Positions 6,716-14,472 of a stretch of 14,521 bases of DNA are shown one piece after another. Where the stretch lies: positions 54,005 to 68,525 of the forward strand of contig NZ_DAVG01000019.1 in the NCBI RefSeq assembly GCF_002505485.1. Reading direction: 5' to 3'. Every line of letters starts with the position of its first letter. The stretch's first letter is position 1. A model generated the notes under the pieces. It was given only the letters and a program-made list of their open reading frames with translations, made no database searches and was not told the DNA's origin. Position numbers and translations under genes: made by a program. Source of the stretch: Methanosarcina sp. UBA5. GTDB taxonomy: Archaea > Halobacteriota > Methanosarcinia > Methanosarcinales > Methanosarcinaceae.

Positions 6716-8251
6716 ATGGCAGGCAATAATAACGAAACTGAAAACAGGTTATGGGACGTAGCTAATGAACTTCGAGCTAATTCCGGCTTGAAAGCCTCGG
6801 AATATTCTGTGCCTGTACTCGGATTAATTTTTCTAAGGTACTCCGAATTCAAATTCGCCAATGCAGAACAGGAATTGAAGCTGGAGCTGGAAAACAACTT
6901 GTCCAGCAGACGAAGGAAAAAAGAAATCTCAAAAGTTGATTTCCAGGCAAAAGGAGTCCTGTACCTTCCGGAAAAAGCCAGATATTCTTATCTGCTGGAC
7001 CTGCCAGAAAGCGAAAACATAGGGAAGGCCGTAAATGACGCGATGGAAGCAATTGAAGCCGAAAATCCCGAACTGACCGACACCCTGCCAAGAAATTACA
7101 CATCTTTTGAAAACGACCTGCTTGTTGCCCTTTTAAAAGCCTTCAAACTACCCCCGGAAATCAAAGGCGATGCTTTCGGCAAAATCTACGAATACTTCCT
7201 CGGCAAATTCGCAATGGCCGAAGGCCAGAAAGGCGGGGAATTCTTCACCCCTACATCTCTTGTCAGGCTGATTGTGGAAATTATCGAGCCCTACCACGGA
7301 AGAATCCTTGACCCTGCCTGCGGGTCAGGCGGCATGTTCGTCCAGAGTGCCCATTTCGTAGAAAACCAACATCGAGAAGCCAGTTCCGAGATTTCAATCT
7401 ACGGCCAGGAAAAGGTAGCCGATACTGTCCGGCTCTGTAAAATGAACCTCGCAGTCCACGGCCTCTCAGGGGACATTAAAGAAGGCAACACCTATTACGA
7501 AGACATTCACAACTCAGTCGGAACCTTCGATTTCGTGATGGCAAATCCACCATTCAACGTGAAAAAAGTCGATTTTGAAAAAGTCAAAGGCGACAAAAGA
7601 GTACCTCTCGGCACCCCGTCTACTGATAACGCAAATTACCTATGGATACAGCACTTCTGGTCAGCCCTGAATGAAAAAGGCAGGGCCGGTTTTGTGATGG
7701 CAAATTCCGCATCGGACGCCAGGGGCACAGAAGCCGAAATCCGCAAGCAGCTTATTGAAAGCAATGCATTTGACGTGATGGTCTCAATCGGCTCAAACTT
7801 TTTCTACACCGTCACCCTGCCCTGCACCCTCTGGTTCCTGGACAAAGGCAAAGCCAGCACATCACGAAAAGATAAGATCCTCTTCATTGATGCGCGGGAA
7901 ATTTTCACGCAGGTCGACCGGGCGCACAGGGAATTTACCGGCGAGCAGATAGAAAAGCTCGCTGGAATCGTAAGGAGCTACCGCAAAAAGGAAGGAAGCG
8001 AACCTTATGAGGACGTTAAGGGGCTGTGTAAGGTTGCAACGCTTGACGAGGTCAGGGAGCAGGGATATTCTCTGAATCCGGGGCGGTATGTCGGGGTTGC
8101 CGAAGCCGTTGAAGAGGATTTTGATTTCACTGAAAGGCTGCAAGAGTTGAATGAGGAGCTTGAGGGGCTTAATTTTGAAGCAAGAGAGCTGGAAGAAGAG
8201 ATTGGTGAAAATGTGACTAGACTTTTGGAGGTAGTACTTAATGAAAAGTAA
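6716..8251 (+). CDS. hsdM: type I restriction-modification methyltransferase subunit HsdM
   Basis: The modification subunit, which with HsdS transfers a methyl group from S-adenosylmethionine to adenine N6 in the target site. It has 511 residues from the ATG, a normal length. An HsdM N-terminal helical domain (WDVANELRANSGLKASEY, then LGLIFLRYSEFKF) precedes the N6-adenine methyltransferase fold. GEFFTPTSLVRLIVE leads into the cofactor motif DPACGSGGMF (from D199), and the catalytic motif is NPPF (277-280). The C-terminus ends in a coiled coil (about 465-505, ERLQELNEELEGLNFEARE) that usually contacts HsdS. All catalytic motifs look intact. An in-frame GTG at 6710 is an alternative start, adding two residues; neither start has a strong ribosome-binding site. 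The stop codon overlaps the hsdS start by 11 bases, so the two are translationally coupled. Confidence 0.96.
   Translation: MAGNNNETENRLWDVANELRANSGLKASEYSVPVLGLIFLRYSEFKFANAEQELKLELENNLSSRRRKKEISKVDFQAKGVLYLPEKARYSYLLDLPESENIGKAVNDAMEAIEAENPELTDTLPRNYTSFENDLLVALLKAFKLPPEIKGDAFGKIYEYFLGKFAMAEGQKGGEFFTPTSLVRLIVEIIEPYHGRILDPACGSGGMFVQSAHFVENQHREASSEISIYGQEKVADTVRLCKMNLAVHGLSGDIKEGNTYYEDIHNSVGTFDFVMANPPFNVKKVDFEKVKGDKRVPLGTPSTDNANYLWIQHFWSALNEKGRAGFVMANSASDARGTEAEIRKQLIESNAFDVMVSIGSNFFYTVTLPCTLWFLDKGKASTSRKDKILFIDAREIFTQVDRAHREFTGEQIEKLAGIVRSYRKKEGSEPYEDVKGLCKVATLDEVREQGYSLNPGRYVGVAEAVEEDFDFTERLQELNEELEGLNFEARELEEEIGENVTRLLEVVLNEK
8227..8232 (+). promoter_or_regulatory. strong ribosome-binding site for hsdS inside hsdM
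   Basis: GGAGGT lies eight bases before the hsdS ATG, within the last codons of hsdM. It is the best ribosome-binding site in the window and fixes the hsdS start at 8241. Confidence 0.8.
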
Positions 8252-9569
8252 TTCCTGGCCAGAAGTATTACTTGGAGATCACGTAGATTTTTTAACTGGA
8301 TTCCCTTTTAAAAGTGCAAAGTACATCGATGATCCAACTGGAATACGTCTATTACGTGGTGACAATGTAGTTCAAGGAGCATTGAGATGGGAAAATTGTA
8401 AGAGATGGACTTCTTCAGAGATTGAACAGTTTTCAAAATATTCTCTTGAATATAATGATGTTGTTTTAGCAATGGATCGTCCTTGGATTGAAGCAGGATT
8501 AAAATGGGCTTATATAAAAGGGAGTGATTTGCCTTGCTTGCTTGTTCAACGAGTGTCGCGTCTCCGTGGAAAGAATGGACTTTTAACAAATTTTATTAGG
8601 TACATCATTTCTGATATTAACTTCACAAATTATGTGAAGTCAGTAATAACTGGTATAAACATTCCTCACATCAGTGGTCCACAAATACAAGCATATCAGT
8701 TTCGCCTACCGCCTATAAAGACTCAACAAAAAATCGCTTCCATTCTCTCTAACTATGACGACCTAATTGAAAACAACACCCGGCGAATAGAAATCCTTGA
8801 ACAAATGGCAAAGCTGGTTTACGAAGAATGGTTCGTTAAATTCAGGTTTCCAGGGCACGAAAAAGTAAAAATGGGATCTTCGGAATTGGGGGAGATTCCG
8901 GAAGGTTGGGAAGTAGAAAAATTATCTGAACTGGTCAAAACACAATATGGATATACAGAAAGTGCAACCGAAGAAGAAATTGGCCCAAAGTTTTTGAGGG
9001 GTAAAGATATCAATAAACAGTCATACATTTCCTGGGACGAAGTGCCTTTTTGTTCGATTTCTCCTGAAGTTTTAGATAAATATCTCTTAAAGAAAGGAGA
9101 TATTGTTGTTATAAGAATGGCCGATCCCGGTAAAGTTGGAATTGTTGAAACAGAAGTTAATGCTGTATTTGCTTCTTACTTGATAAGACTGGAAATAATT
9201 AAAAATATCAAGCCTTATTATTTGTTTTACTTTTTACAGTCAGACAAATTTCAAAATTATGTAACCGCTGCATCGACAGGGACTACCAGAAAAAGTGCCA
9301 GTGCAGGTGTAATTACTAACATTGACTTAATAATTCCACCTGAATACTTATTAACATTATTTGAAGATAAAATTGGACTTCTTAGAAAGCAATTGAATAT
9401 ATTAATTAACAAAAACCAAAATCTCCGCAAGACCCGCGACCTTCTTCTCCCAAAACTCATTTCAGGAGAAATCGACGTTTCGGATCTGGATATTCATATC
9501 AGGGATGAGCTTGAAGTATCCCAAATTCAAAAAACCGAAAATAAATCTGAGAGCATAACTTCTTTTTAA
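8241..9569 (+). CDS. hsdS: type I restriction-modification specificity subunit HsdS
   Basis: The DNA-recognition subunit of 442 residues. It has the usual two half-site domains. Target recognition domain 1 spans about 6-156 (from WPEVLLGDHVDFLTG). The central conserved helix spans about 157-208 (KIASILSNYDDLIENNTRRI, then EEWFVKFRFPGHE). Target recognition domain 2 spans about 219-366 (GEIPEGWEVEKLSELV onward). The distal conserved helix spans about 367-412 (KIGLLRKQLNILINKNQNLR, then LLLPKLISGEIDV). A polar tail of about 30 residues follows. The recognition sequence cannot be read from the protein. The two recognition domains are not obviously similar, so a bipartite asymmetric site is expected. 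Domain 1 is visibly more AT-rich than hsdM, as expected for domains that are swapped by recombination. Confidence 0.95.
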   Translation: MKSNSWPEVLLGDHVDFLTGFPFKSAKYIDDPTGIRLLRGDNVVQGALRWENCKRWTSSEIEQFSKYSLEYNDVVLAMDRPWIEAGLKWAYIKGSDLPCLLVQRVSRLRGKNGLLTNFIRYIISDINFTNYVKSVITGINIPHISGPQIQAYQFRLPPIKTQQKIASILSNYDDLIENNTRRIEILEQMAKLVYEEWFVKFRFPGHEKVKMGSSELGEIPEGWEVEKLSELVKTQYGYTESATEEEIGPKFLRGKDINKQSYISWDEVPFCSISPEVLDKYLLKKGDIVVIRMADPGKVGIVETEVNAVFASYLIRLEIIKNIKPYYLFYFLQSDKFQNYVTAASTGTTRKSASAGVITNIDLIIPPEYLLTLFEDKIGLLRKQLNILINKNQNLRKTRDLLLPKLISGEIDVSDLDIHIRDELEVSQIQKTENKSESITSF

Positions 9570-9601
9570 ATACTCTTTCTCAATTTTTTACTTATCTTGT
9601 A

Positions 9602-9646
9602 AGCACAGAGAATCGGTTCCAGGATATTCTTTGTGCTCTTATTTTT
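9602..9646 (+). terminator. hairpin plus T-tract after hsdS
   Basis: AGCACAGAGAAT (9602-9613) pairs with ATTCTTTGTGCT (9626-9637), giving a 12-bp stem with a single G-U pair and a 12-base loop. It is followed by CTTATTTTT. A further T6 run lies just upstream at 9584-9589. This should end hsdMS transcription and separate it from hsdR. Confidence 0.65.
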
Positions 9647-9742
9647 GGCAAGAAATAATGTAACTCTTCACCTGAATGATTTTTGATTTCAAATCAACGT
9701 AGTTTTTAGAAATTCAAGCTCAGAAAAATAATATAAATCAAT

Positions 9743-9754
9743 ATAATTTAAATA
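9743..9754 (+). promoter_or_regulatory. candidate promoter of hsdR
   Basis: ATAATTTAAATA is a TATA-like element about 60-70 bases upstream of the hsdR start, in the 243-base gap after hsdS. A start site near 9778 would leave a leader of about 35 bases that includes AGGGGA (9795-9800), a possible ribosome-binding site. Together with the upstream terminator it implies separate expression of hsdR. Confidence 0.4.
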
Positions 9755-9812
9755 GTTGAGAAGTCTTAACAGGATATAGAATTTTGGAAAAGCCAGGGGA
9801 AAAATCTAAGTC

Positions 9813-12800
9813 GTGTTAAGAATGGTTGCCGAGATAAAAAGTAACGACGAATTCGTGAGAAACGATGCTTTAAAAGGGGAAGATGACTCGGATTCTGGAG
9901 ATTACAGTGAAGGTACCCTCGTAGAAAAGTCTGCAATCCGAGAGTTTCAAAAACTGGGGTATACTTCCTTAAATTGCTTCCATGAAAAGTTCGGGCTTGA
10001 CGGGAAAGGGACTCTCGGAAGGAAAACAAAATCCGAAGTATTGATTTTCAGGAAGCTGAGAGAAGCAATCAAAAAACTCAATCCTGATATTTGCCCCGAA
10101 GCTGAAAAGTATGCAATCCAGGAACTGGCAAAGGATAGGAGCAGACTAAGTCCTGTAAAGGCGAATCAGGAAGTTTATTCGCTAATTAAAAACGGGGTCA
10201 AGGTCAAAGTCAGGAACGAAAAAGGAGAAATTGAAGACCAGACCGTAAAAATCCTTGATTTTGACAATCCCGAAAATAACAACTTCTTTTTAGCTTCCCA
10301 GTTCTGGATTATGGGAGAAGTGGAACCCAGGCGGACCGACCTCCTGGGATTTGTAAACGGGATTCCTTTAATCTTTTTTGAGCTAAAAGCGACTGCCAGA
10401 AGGGTCAAAGAGGCTTTTGACGATAATCTTACGGACTATAAAGAAACAATTCCACAGCTTTTCTGGTACAATGCGTTTATAATCCTTTCCAATGGTAGAG
10501 AGTCAAAAATCGGCACCGTTACAAGCGGGTTTGAGCATTTTGGGGAATGGAAAAGGGTTGAATATGAAAACGAAACCGGAGATACCCTGCTGGATACAAT
10601 GATAAGGGGAACCTGCGAAAAGGGCCGCTTCCTTGATATTCTGGAAAACTTCACACTTTTTTCAAGCAGCGAAGGGCATTCGGTCAAAATTATTGCTAAA
10701 AATCACCAGTATCTTGGGGTTAATAATGCCATAGATTCCTTCAAAAGACGCAAAGAGAATGAAGGGAAAATCGGGGTCTTCTGGCACACTCAGGGTTCGG
10801 AAAAAAGCTATTCCATGATCTTTTTTGCTCAAAAAATCCTGCGAAAATTTCCTGGCAACTATACCTTTGTAGTCGTAACCGACAGAGATGAACTGGATGA
10901 GCAGATCTACCAGAACTTCCAGAATGCTGGCGCAATAAGCGAAATACGCGTGCAGGCTAAAAGCGGGGAGCATCTGAGGCAGTTGCTAAGGGAAGACCAC
11001 AGGCTTGTTTTTACCCTGATCCACAAATTCGGGACTAACAAAGGAGTGAAACATCCTCTTCTTTCGGATAGGGATGACATTATAGTAATTGCAGACGAAG
11101 CACACAGGACTCAGTACGACACTCTGGCTCAGAACATGAGAGATGCCCTTCCGAATGCGAGTTTCATAGGTTTTACAGGTACGCCTTTAATGGCTGGTGA
11201 AGAAAAGACAAAAGACACATTCGGGGATTACGTGAGCATCTATAACTTCATACAATCGATAGAAGATGGGGCAACCGTCCCTCTCTATTATGAAAATCGC
11301 GTGCCTGAAGTTCAGTTGCATAACGAGAGCCTCAATGACGATATTTACAGAGAAATCGAAAAAGCAGGTCTGAATGATGAAGAAGAATCCAAACTTGCTA
11401 CCGACTTTGCAAAAGAATACCAGATAATCGTAAGGGAAGACCGTCTGGAAACGATTGCCGAAGACATTGTAAAGCATTATACTACGCGTGGTTACGCCGG
11501 AAAAGCCCTTGTCGTATCCATTGATAAGCTTACAACGGTCAGGATGTACGATAAAATCCAGAAATACTGGAAAATGCATATTAACGAACTCAAGGAAAAA
11601 AGAAAAGAAATAACTGAAGGCGAGAAAGCTATAGATCTGGAAAGACAGATTTTTGAACTTGAAAGCACGGATATGGCAGTCGTTATCAGCGAAGGGCAGA
11701 ATGAGGTAAAGAAATTTGAGGAAAACGGGCTGAATATAAGGCCACACAGGAAAAGAATGGCTGCGGAAAATCTTGAAGAAATTTTCAAAGATTCAAAGAG
11801 TAAGCTCAAAATTGTTTTCGTGTGCAGTAAATGGAGAGAAGGCTTCGATGTTCCCTCGCTTTCAACGATTTACCTTGACAGGCCCATGAAAGACCACAGC
11901 CTCATGCAAACAATTGCTAGGGCAAACAGGGTCTTTGGGGATAAAACAGGAGGCTTCATTGTTGACTATGTTGGTATTTTTAGAAATCTTGAACAGGCCC
12001 TCAAGATTTATGCAACGCCCAGATCCGGCGGATTTGAAATACCGATCAAGCCAAAAGAAAAACTTGTGGAAGGCCTCGAACAGAAGCTCAAAAAGATAAA
12101 TAAATTCCTTTCTGACCTTTCGGTAAATTCTGACAAAATAATTAAGACTAAGTCGGGTTTTGAAAAAATAAAGCTCTTGAAAGATGCAACTGACGCTATT
12201 CTCATAAACGAGTCAACAAAAAAGAAATTTTTAACCGAGGCCGGAACTGCTCTCAAAATATACAAGTCCATACTTCCCCACAAACGGGCTTCAGAGTTTT
12301 TTCCGCAGGTAACTCTTTACGAGGAACTGATAAACGAAATCCGTTCTCTTGATCCCGAAGTTGATATCTCAAGAGTAATGGATGGCATACAGCGACTCCT
12401 TGATAAATCGATTAAACCCAGAGAATATATCATTGAGGAGTCAAAAAAGGGCAGGATAATTGCTCTTAGAGACATCGACTTTGATGCTCTGGCCTATAGA
12501 TTCGATGAGCAGCATAAGAACACTGAGTTTGAATGGCTGAAAAATCTTCTCTCTTACAAACTAAAAGAAATGGTTAAAATGAATAACAGTCGCCTTGATT
12601 TTCAGAAGAGTTTTGAAAAACTAATAGAAACTTATAATTCAGGTTCTGCTAACGTAGATCATCCTTACAAAGAACTGATCGAATTTGCTAAAAAGCTGAA
12701 AAAAGAAGATGAGAGAGCAATAACGGAAAATTTAACTGAAGAAGAACTCTCACTCTTTGACAAATTGAAAAAGCCTGATCTAACTGAAAAAGATAAAAAC

Positions 12801-13043
12801 CAGGTAAAGCAGGTTGCAAGAGATCTGCTTTCTACACTAAAAGCTGAGAAACTCGTTCTTGACTGGCGGAAAAAACAACAGGCAATCGCGACAGTTAAAA
12901 AGGAAATTGAAGATGAGCTTGATAGGGGACTGCCCGAATCATATGATCCCAGAACCTATGACGAGAAGTGCAATACAGTCTTTCAACATATTTATGATTC
13001 TTATGCTGGTGATAGCCACAGTATCTACGAAGCAGTAGCTTGA
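9813..13043 (+). CDS. hsdR: type I restriction endonuclease/translocase subunit HsdR with altered Walker A
   Basis: The ATP-dependent translocase and nuclease subunit of 1076 residues, full length for the family. An N-terminal nuclease domain (about 30-270) keeps the PD-(D/E)xK residues D176 and E190xK192 (FFELKATARR). SF2 motor motifs follow: motif I at 325-332, motif Ia (VVTDRDELDEQIYQNF), DEAH at 428-431, GFTGTP at 453-458 and motif VI QTIARANR at 699-706. A helical C-terminal region extends to 1076. Motif I reads HTQGSEKS: position 330, normally the glycine of GSGKS, is glutamate (codon GAA, 10800-10802). That residue is near-invariant in P-loops, so ATP binding and therefore translocation and cleavage are probably lost, although the frame is open throughout. 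The start is GTG at 9813, with AGGGGA twelve bases upstream, or ATG at 9822. Confidence 0.94.
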   Translation: MLRMVAEIKSNDEFVRNDALKGEDDSDSGDYSEGTLVEKSAIREFQKLGYTSLNCFHEKFGLDGKGTLGRKTKSEVLIFRKLREAIKKLNPDICPEAEKYAIQELAKDRSRLSPVKANQEVYSLIKNGVKVKVRNEKGEIEDQTVKILDFDNPENNNFFLASQFWIMGEVEPRRTDLLGFVNGIPLIFFELKATARRVKEAFDDNLTDYKETIPQLFWYNAFIILSNGRESKIGTVTSGFEHFGEWKRVEYENETGDTLLDTMIRGTCEKGRFLDILENFTLFSSSEGHSVKIIAKNHQYLGVNNAIDSFKRRKENEGKIGVFWHTQGSEKSYSMIFFAQKILRKFPGNYTFVVVTDRDELDEQIYQNFQNAGAISEIRVQAKSGEHLRQLLREDHRLVFTLIHKFGTNKGVKHPLLSDRDDIIVIADEAHRTQYDTLAQNMRDALPNASFIGFTGTPLMAGEEKTKDTFGDYVSIYNFIQSIEDGATVPLYYENRVPEVQLHNESLNDDIYREIEKAGLNDEEESKLATDFAKEYQIIVREDRLETIAEDIVKHYTTRGYAGKALVVSIDKLTTVRMYDKIQKYWKMHINELKEKRKEITEGEKAIDLERQIFELESTDMAVVISEGQNEVKKFEENGLNIRPHRKRMAAENLEEIFKDSKSKLKIVFVCSKWREGFDVPSLSTIYLDRPMKDHSLMQTIARANRVFGDKTGGFIVDYVGIFRNLEQALKIYATPRSGGFEIPIKPKEKLVEGLEQKLKKINKFLSDLSVNSDKIIKTKSGFEKIKLLKDATDAILINESTKKKFLTEAGTALKIYKSILPHKRASEFFPQVTLYEELINEIRSLDPEVDISRVMDGIQRLLDKSIKPREYIIEESKKGRIIALRDIDFDALAYRFDEQHKNTEFEWLKNLLSYKLKEMVKMNNSRLDFQKSFEKLIETYNSGSANVDHPYKELIEFAKKLKKEDERAITENLTEEELSLFDKLKKPDLTEKDKNQVKQVARDLLSTLKAEKLVLDWRKKQQAIATVKKEIEDELDRGLPESYDPRTYDEKCNTVFQHIYDSYAGDSHSIYEAVA
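10794..10808 (+). other. Walker A lesion site in hsdR (G330E)
   Basis: The codons read GGT TCG GAA AAA AGC (G-S-E-K-S). The family motif is G-S-G-K-S/T. A single G-to-A transition (GGA to GAA) at 10801 would explain the change. All other motor motifs downstream are intact, which argues for a recent point mutation or a base-calling error, not long decay. Confidence 0.85.
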
Positions 13044-13045
13044 GA

Positions 13046-13062
13046 AAGAATTCCGAATTCTT
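13046..13062. repeat. 17-bp palindrome just after the hsdR stop
   Basis: AAGAATTC and GAATTCTT form a perfect 8-bp inverted repeat around one central C, three bases after the hsdR stop codon. No T-tract follows, so it is a poor terminator. It also lies about 70 bases before the toxin remnant, where a toxin-antitoxin operator could have been. Confidence 0.45.
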
Positions 13063-13128
13063 GTAATCACAGCCAGGTACAAATATAATCCAAGCGCGAA
13101 ATACATATGAAAACATGCTCGAAACCGA

Positions 13129-13374
13129 GCTTATAAGGAAATATCTGATGACCTGTTTTTCCTGAAGAAAAGATTCTTGAAACCTAAGAGAGTCCTGCTG
13201 AGCAAAGTAAGTGAAATCCTCGATGACCCTTATCGCTCCAAACCATAGGTATGATTGAAAGGTTTGAGGCTAGTTCATATTAATAAGTCATTTGTTTTTA
13301 TTTTTGAAATTATTGAACTGGAGAATGAGATTATTTTCTTGGACTCTGCGCATCGATGTGACACAATTCGAGTT
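13129..13374 (+). pseudogene. decayed RelE/ParE-family toxin gene
   Basis: Read from 13129 in one frame, the region gives a RelE-like profile of about 82 codons, the usual size. First comes KEISDDLFFLKKRF, then LLSKVSEILDDPYRSKP. TAG (13246) and TGA (13252) interrupt the frame, after which the same frame resumes with LKGLRLVHINKSFVFIFEII and IFLDSAHRCDTIR. RelE-family toxins have the layout 'EIL..PYR.KPLRYDLKG.RRVHI...VLIYEI', ending in '.FLD..HHD.IY' (family knowledge). If two bases are missing after KP and one before LKG, the broken spot reads KP-RY-D-LKG, which matches that layout. There is no clear start codon, and no antitoxin gene is visible next to it. The reading is by eye; a coincidence is unlikely given that both halves match in order. 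Confidence 0.6.
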
Positions 13375-13475
13375 TTAAAAACGAAAAAGAGAGTTTCTCT
13401 ACGGGAATTATAATGATAAACTAATTTTTAAACAGACAAAAAAATTTAAATATGACTAGCGGATTATATAAGCAC

Positions 13476-13571
13476 ATGGAAATACAGTTCAAAAAAGATT
13501 TAATCGAAGCAATTTGTTGTCTTATTCTCTGGATTATTGTAAGAAATTACATAAACGCCTATGCACCTTAA
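13476..13571 (+). CDS. possible 31-residue single-span membrane peptide
   Basis: An ATG frame encodes 31 residues: a charged start (MEIQFKKDLIE), a hydrophobic span (AICCLILWIIV, about 12-22) and a short polar tail. A TATA-like TTTAAATAT at about 13445-13453 lies about 25-30 bases before the ATG, which would suit a leaderless transcript; there is no ribosome-binding site. The composition is like a small membrane protein, but a frame this short in AT-rich DNA can arise by chance. No family is recognised. Confidence 0.25.
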   Translation: MEIQFKKDLIEAICCLILWIIVRNYINAYAP

Positions 13572-13732
13572 CTTGGGGATCTAAAAATAAATTAAAAATA
13601 TATTTAAATGAAATTTGAGCTTTCCAAAAGCTGCATGAAAAAATTTTTTGATTTAACTATCAGATTTGCAGACGCTACAGGGGGAGATATACAACAAACA
13701 ATTCTTTATATTTAAAATCCTATTTATTTACA
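13572..13732 (+). promoter_or_regulatory. AT-rich gap with hairpin and TATA-like elements
   Basis: It holds ATATATTTAAATG at about 13598-13610, a possible promoter for the gene at 13733. A small perfect hairpin (AGCTTT, loop CCA, AAAGCT, 13618-13632) is followed twelve bases later by T6, a possible terminator for the small frame upstream. GGGGGAG at 13681-13687 looks like a ribosome-binding site but has no proper start codon at the right distance. No gene is otherwise visible. Confidence 0.3.
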
Positions 13733-14314
13733 ATGGCTGCTTCCTGGTCTCGATCCAGAACCCTTGGGACAAAGCAGAAAGTATTTTCCTGGCGGATAGA
13801 CAGTCGAGGAAACATTTTCATCAAAAGGAAGTTCAGAAAGAATCGTTTTCCCAGAATTGATAAGATTAGCTGCCGCCATCTGGACAGTCTCTGTGAGTTC
13901 ATGCAGGATAGAGAATGGAAAGACCTTGCAAATAACGCTTCAAAATTATGCATGGGCACAGAAAAGGACGGAATTGGGAGATTCTTGTATAAACTCCGGC
14001 CAGACGTCTCTTATGCTCAGCTTTCAAGCCAGTTAGGAGTCATCTTTTACCAGGCTGGAGTCTGGGAATGGAATGAGCAAAAAAGGGGAATGAAGTTCCT
14101 GCTTCTTTCGGAAAATTGGCAGGAAAAAACAACAGAGTATTATAGAGATTCGCTAAGTACAGAAAATGAATCCGCTTTTTTTGATAACTTTCTGGAGCCT
14201 GTTCTTGAGCCCGGAGAAAAAGAAAAAACTAAAAAACAACAAAAACACGAAGGGCAACTTGAAACAATTCAGAAAATCGAGCAGATGAAACTTTCGGCTT
14301 TTCTTCGGGATTAA
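13733..14314 (+). CDS. hypothetical protein, family not recognised
   Basis: A soluble protein of 193 residues that I cannot assign. The body (about 20-150) looks like a genuine folded domain: FSWRIDSRGNIFIKRKF, then a helical region (LDSLCEFMQDREWKDLANN), GTEKDGIGRFLYKL and AGVWEWNEQKRGMKFLLLS. The last 35 residues are strongly charged (EKEKTKKQQKHEGQLETIQK) and probably coiled or extended. There is no membrane span or signal peptide. The start is weakly supported: the frame is open upstream to a stop at 13649 without another ATG. A GGGGGAG ribosome-binding site stands about 45 bases upstream with no matching start, so the true start may have been altered. An overlapping frame (TTG at 13666) is less protein-like. 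Its neighbours say nothing about its job. Confidence 0.65.
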   Translation: MAASWSRSRTLGTKQKVFSWRIDSRGNIFIKRKFRKNRFPRIDKISCRHLDSLCEFMQDREWKDLANNASKLCMGTEKDGIGRFLYKLRPDVSYAQLSSQLGVIFYQAGVWEWNEQKRGMKFLLLSENWQEKTTEYYRDSLSTENESAFFDNFLEPVLEPGEKEKTKKQQKHEGQLETIQKIEQMKLSAFLRD

Positions 14315-14448
14315 AAAAAAATAGAAAATTCAGAAATGAGAAACTCACGGAAAAATCTAAAAAAGAAACTCAGGACAGAAAGAGTTAAGAAAAAAAGAAT
14401 TTAGAAATTAAAAATTGGCTCTGTAAAAATTCTAAATTGACCAGTTAT

Positions 14449-14472
14449 TATAAAACGGGTTTTATATAAATA
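14449..14472 (+). promoter_or_regulatory. strong TATA box and palindrome of a gene beyond the window
   Basis: TTTTATATAAATAG is an excellent archaeal TATA box, overlapped by the perfect inverted repeat TATAAAAC-GG-GTTTTATA (14449-14466). A start site would fall near 14490. TAGGAG (14501-14506) and a GTG at the last three bases could begin the next gene. The stretch 14315-14448 is purine-rich and AT-rich, with no gene I can support. Confidence 0.5.

Noticed and set aside
11187..11747. 186-codon open frame on the minus strand
   Set aside because: It lies wholly inside hsdR, is rich in Phe/Ser/Leu as antisense shadows usually are, and has no ribosome-binding site or recognisable motif.
6716..13043. 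A novel (non-type I) defence system such as BREX or DISARM
   Set aside because: HsdM, HsdS and HsdR all carry standard type I architecture and no BREX/DISARM partner genes (PglZ, BrxL, DrmA/B) are present.
13115..13168. Short ATG frame starting MLETELIRKYLM as a small gene
   Set aside because: It ends after about 17 codons in a frame different from the RelE-like reading, which explains the region far better.
13666..13860. 64-codon TTG-start frame as a separate gene
   Set aside because: It is largely overlapped by the more convincing 13733 frame and its residues look unlike a folded protein. Kept only as a possible frameshift hint.
14336..14404. Lys/Arg-rich short frame after the last gene
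   Set aside because: Purine-rich AT DNA readily gives Lys/Glu/Arg runs. There is no ribosome-binding site or conservation evidence.
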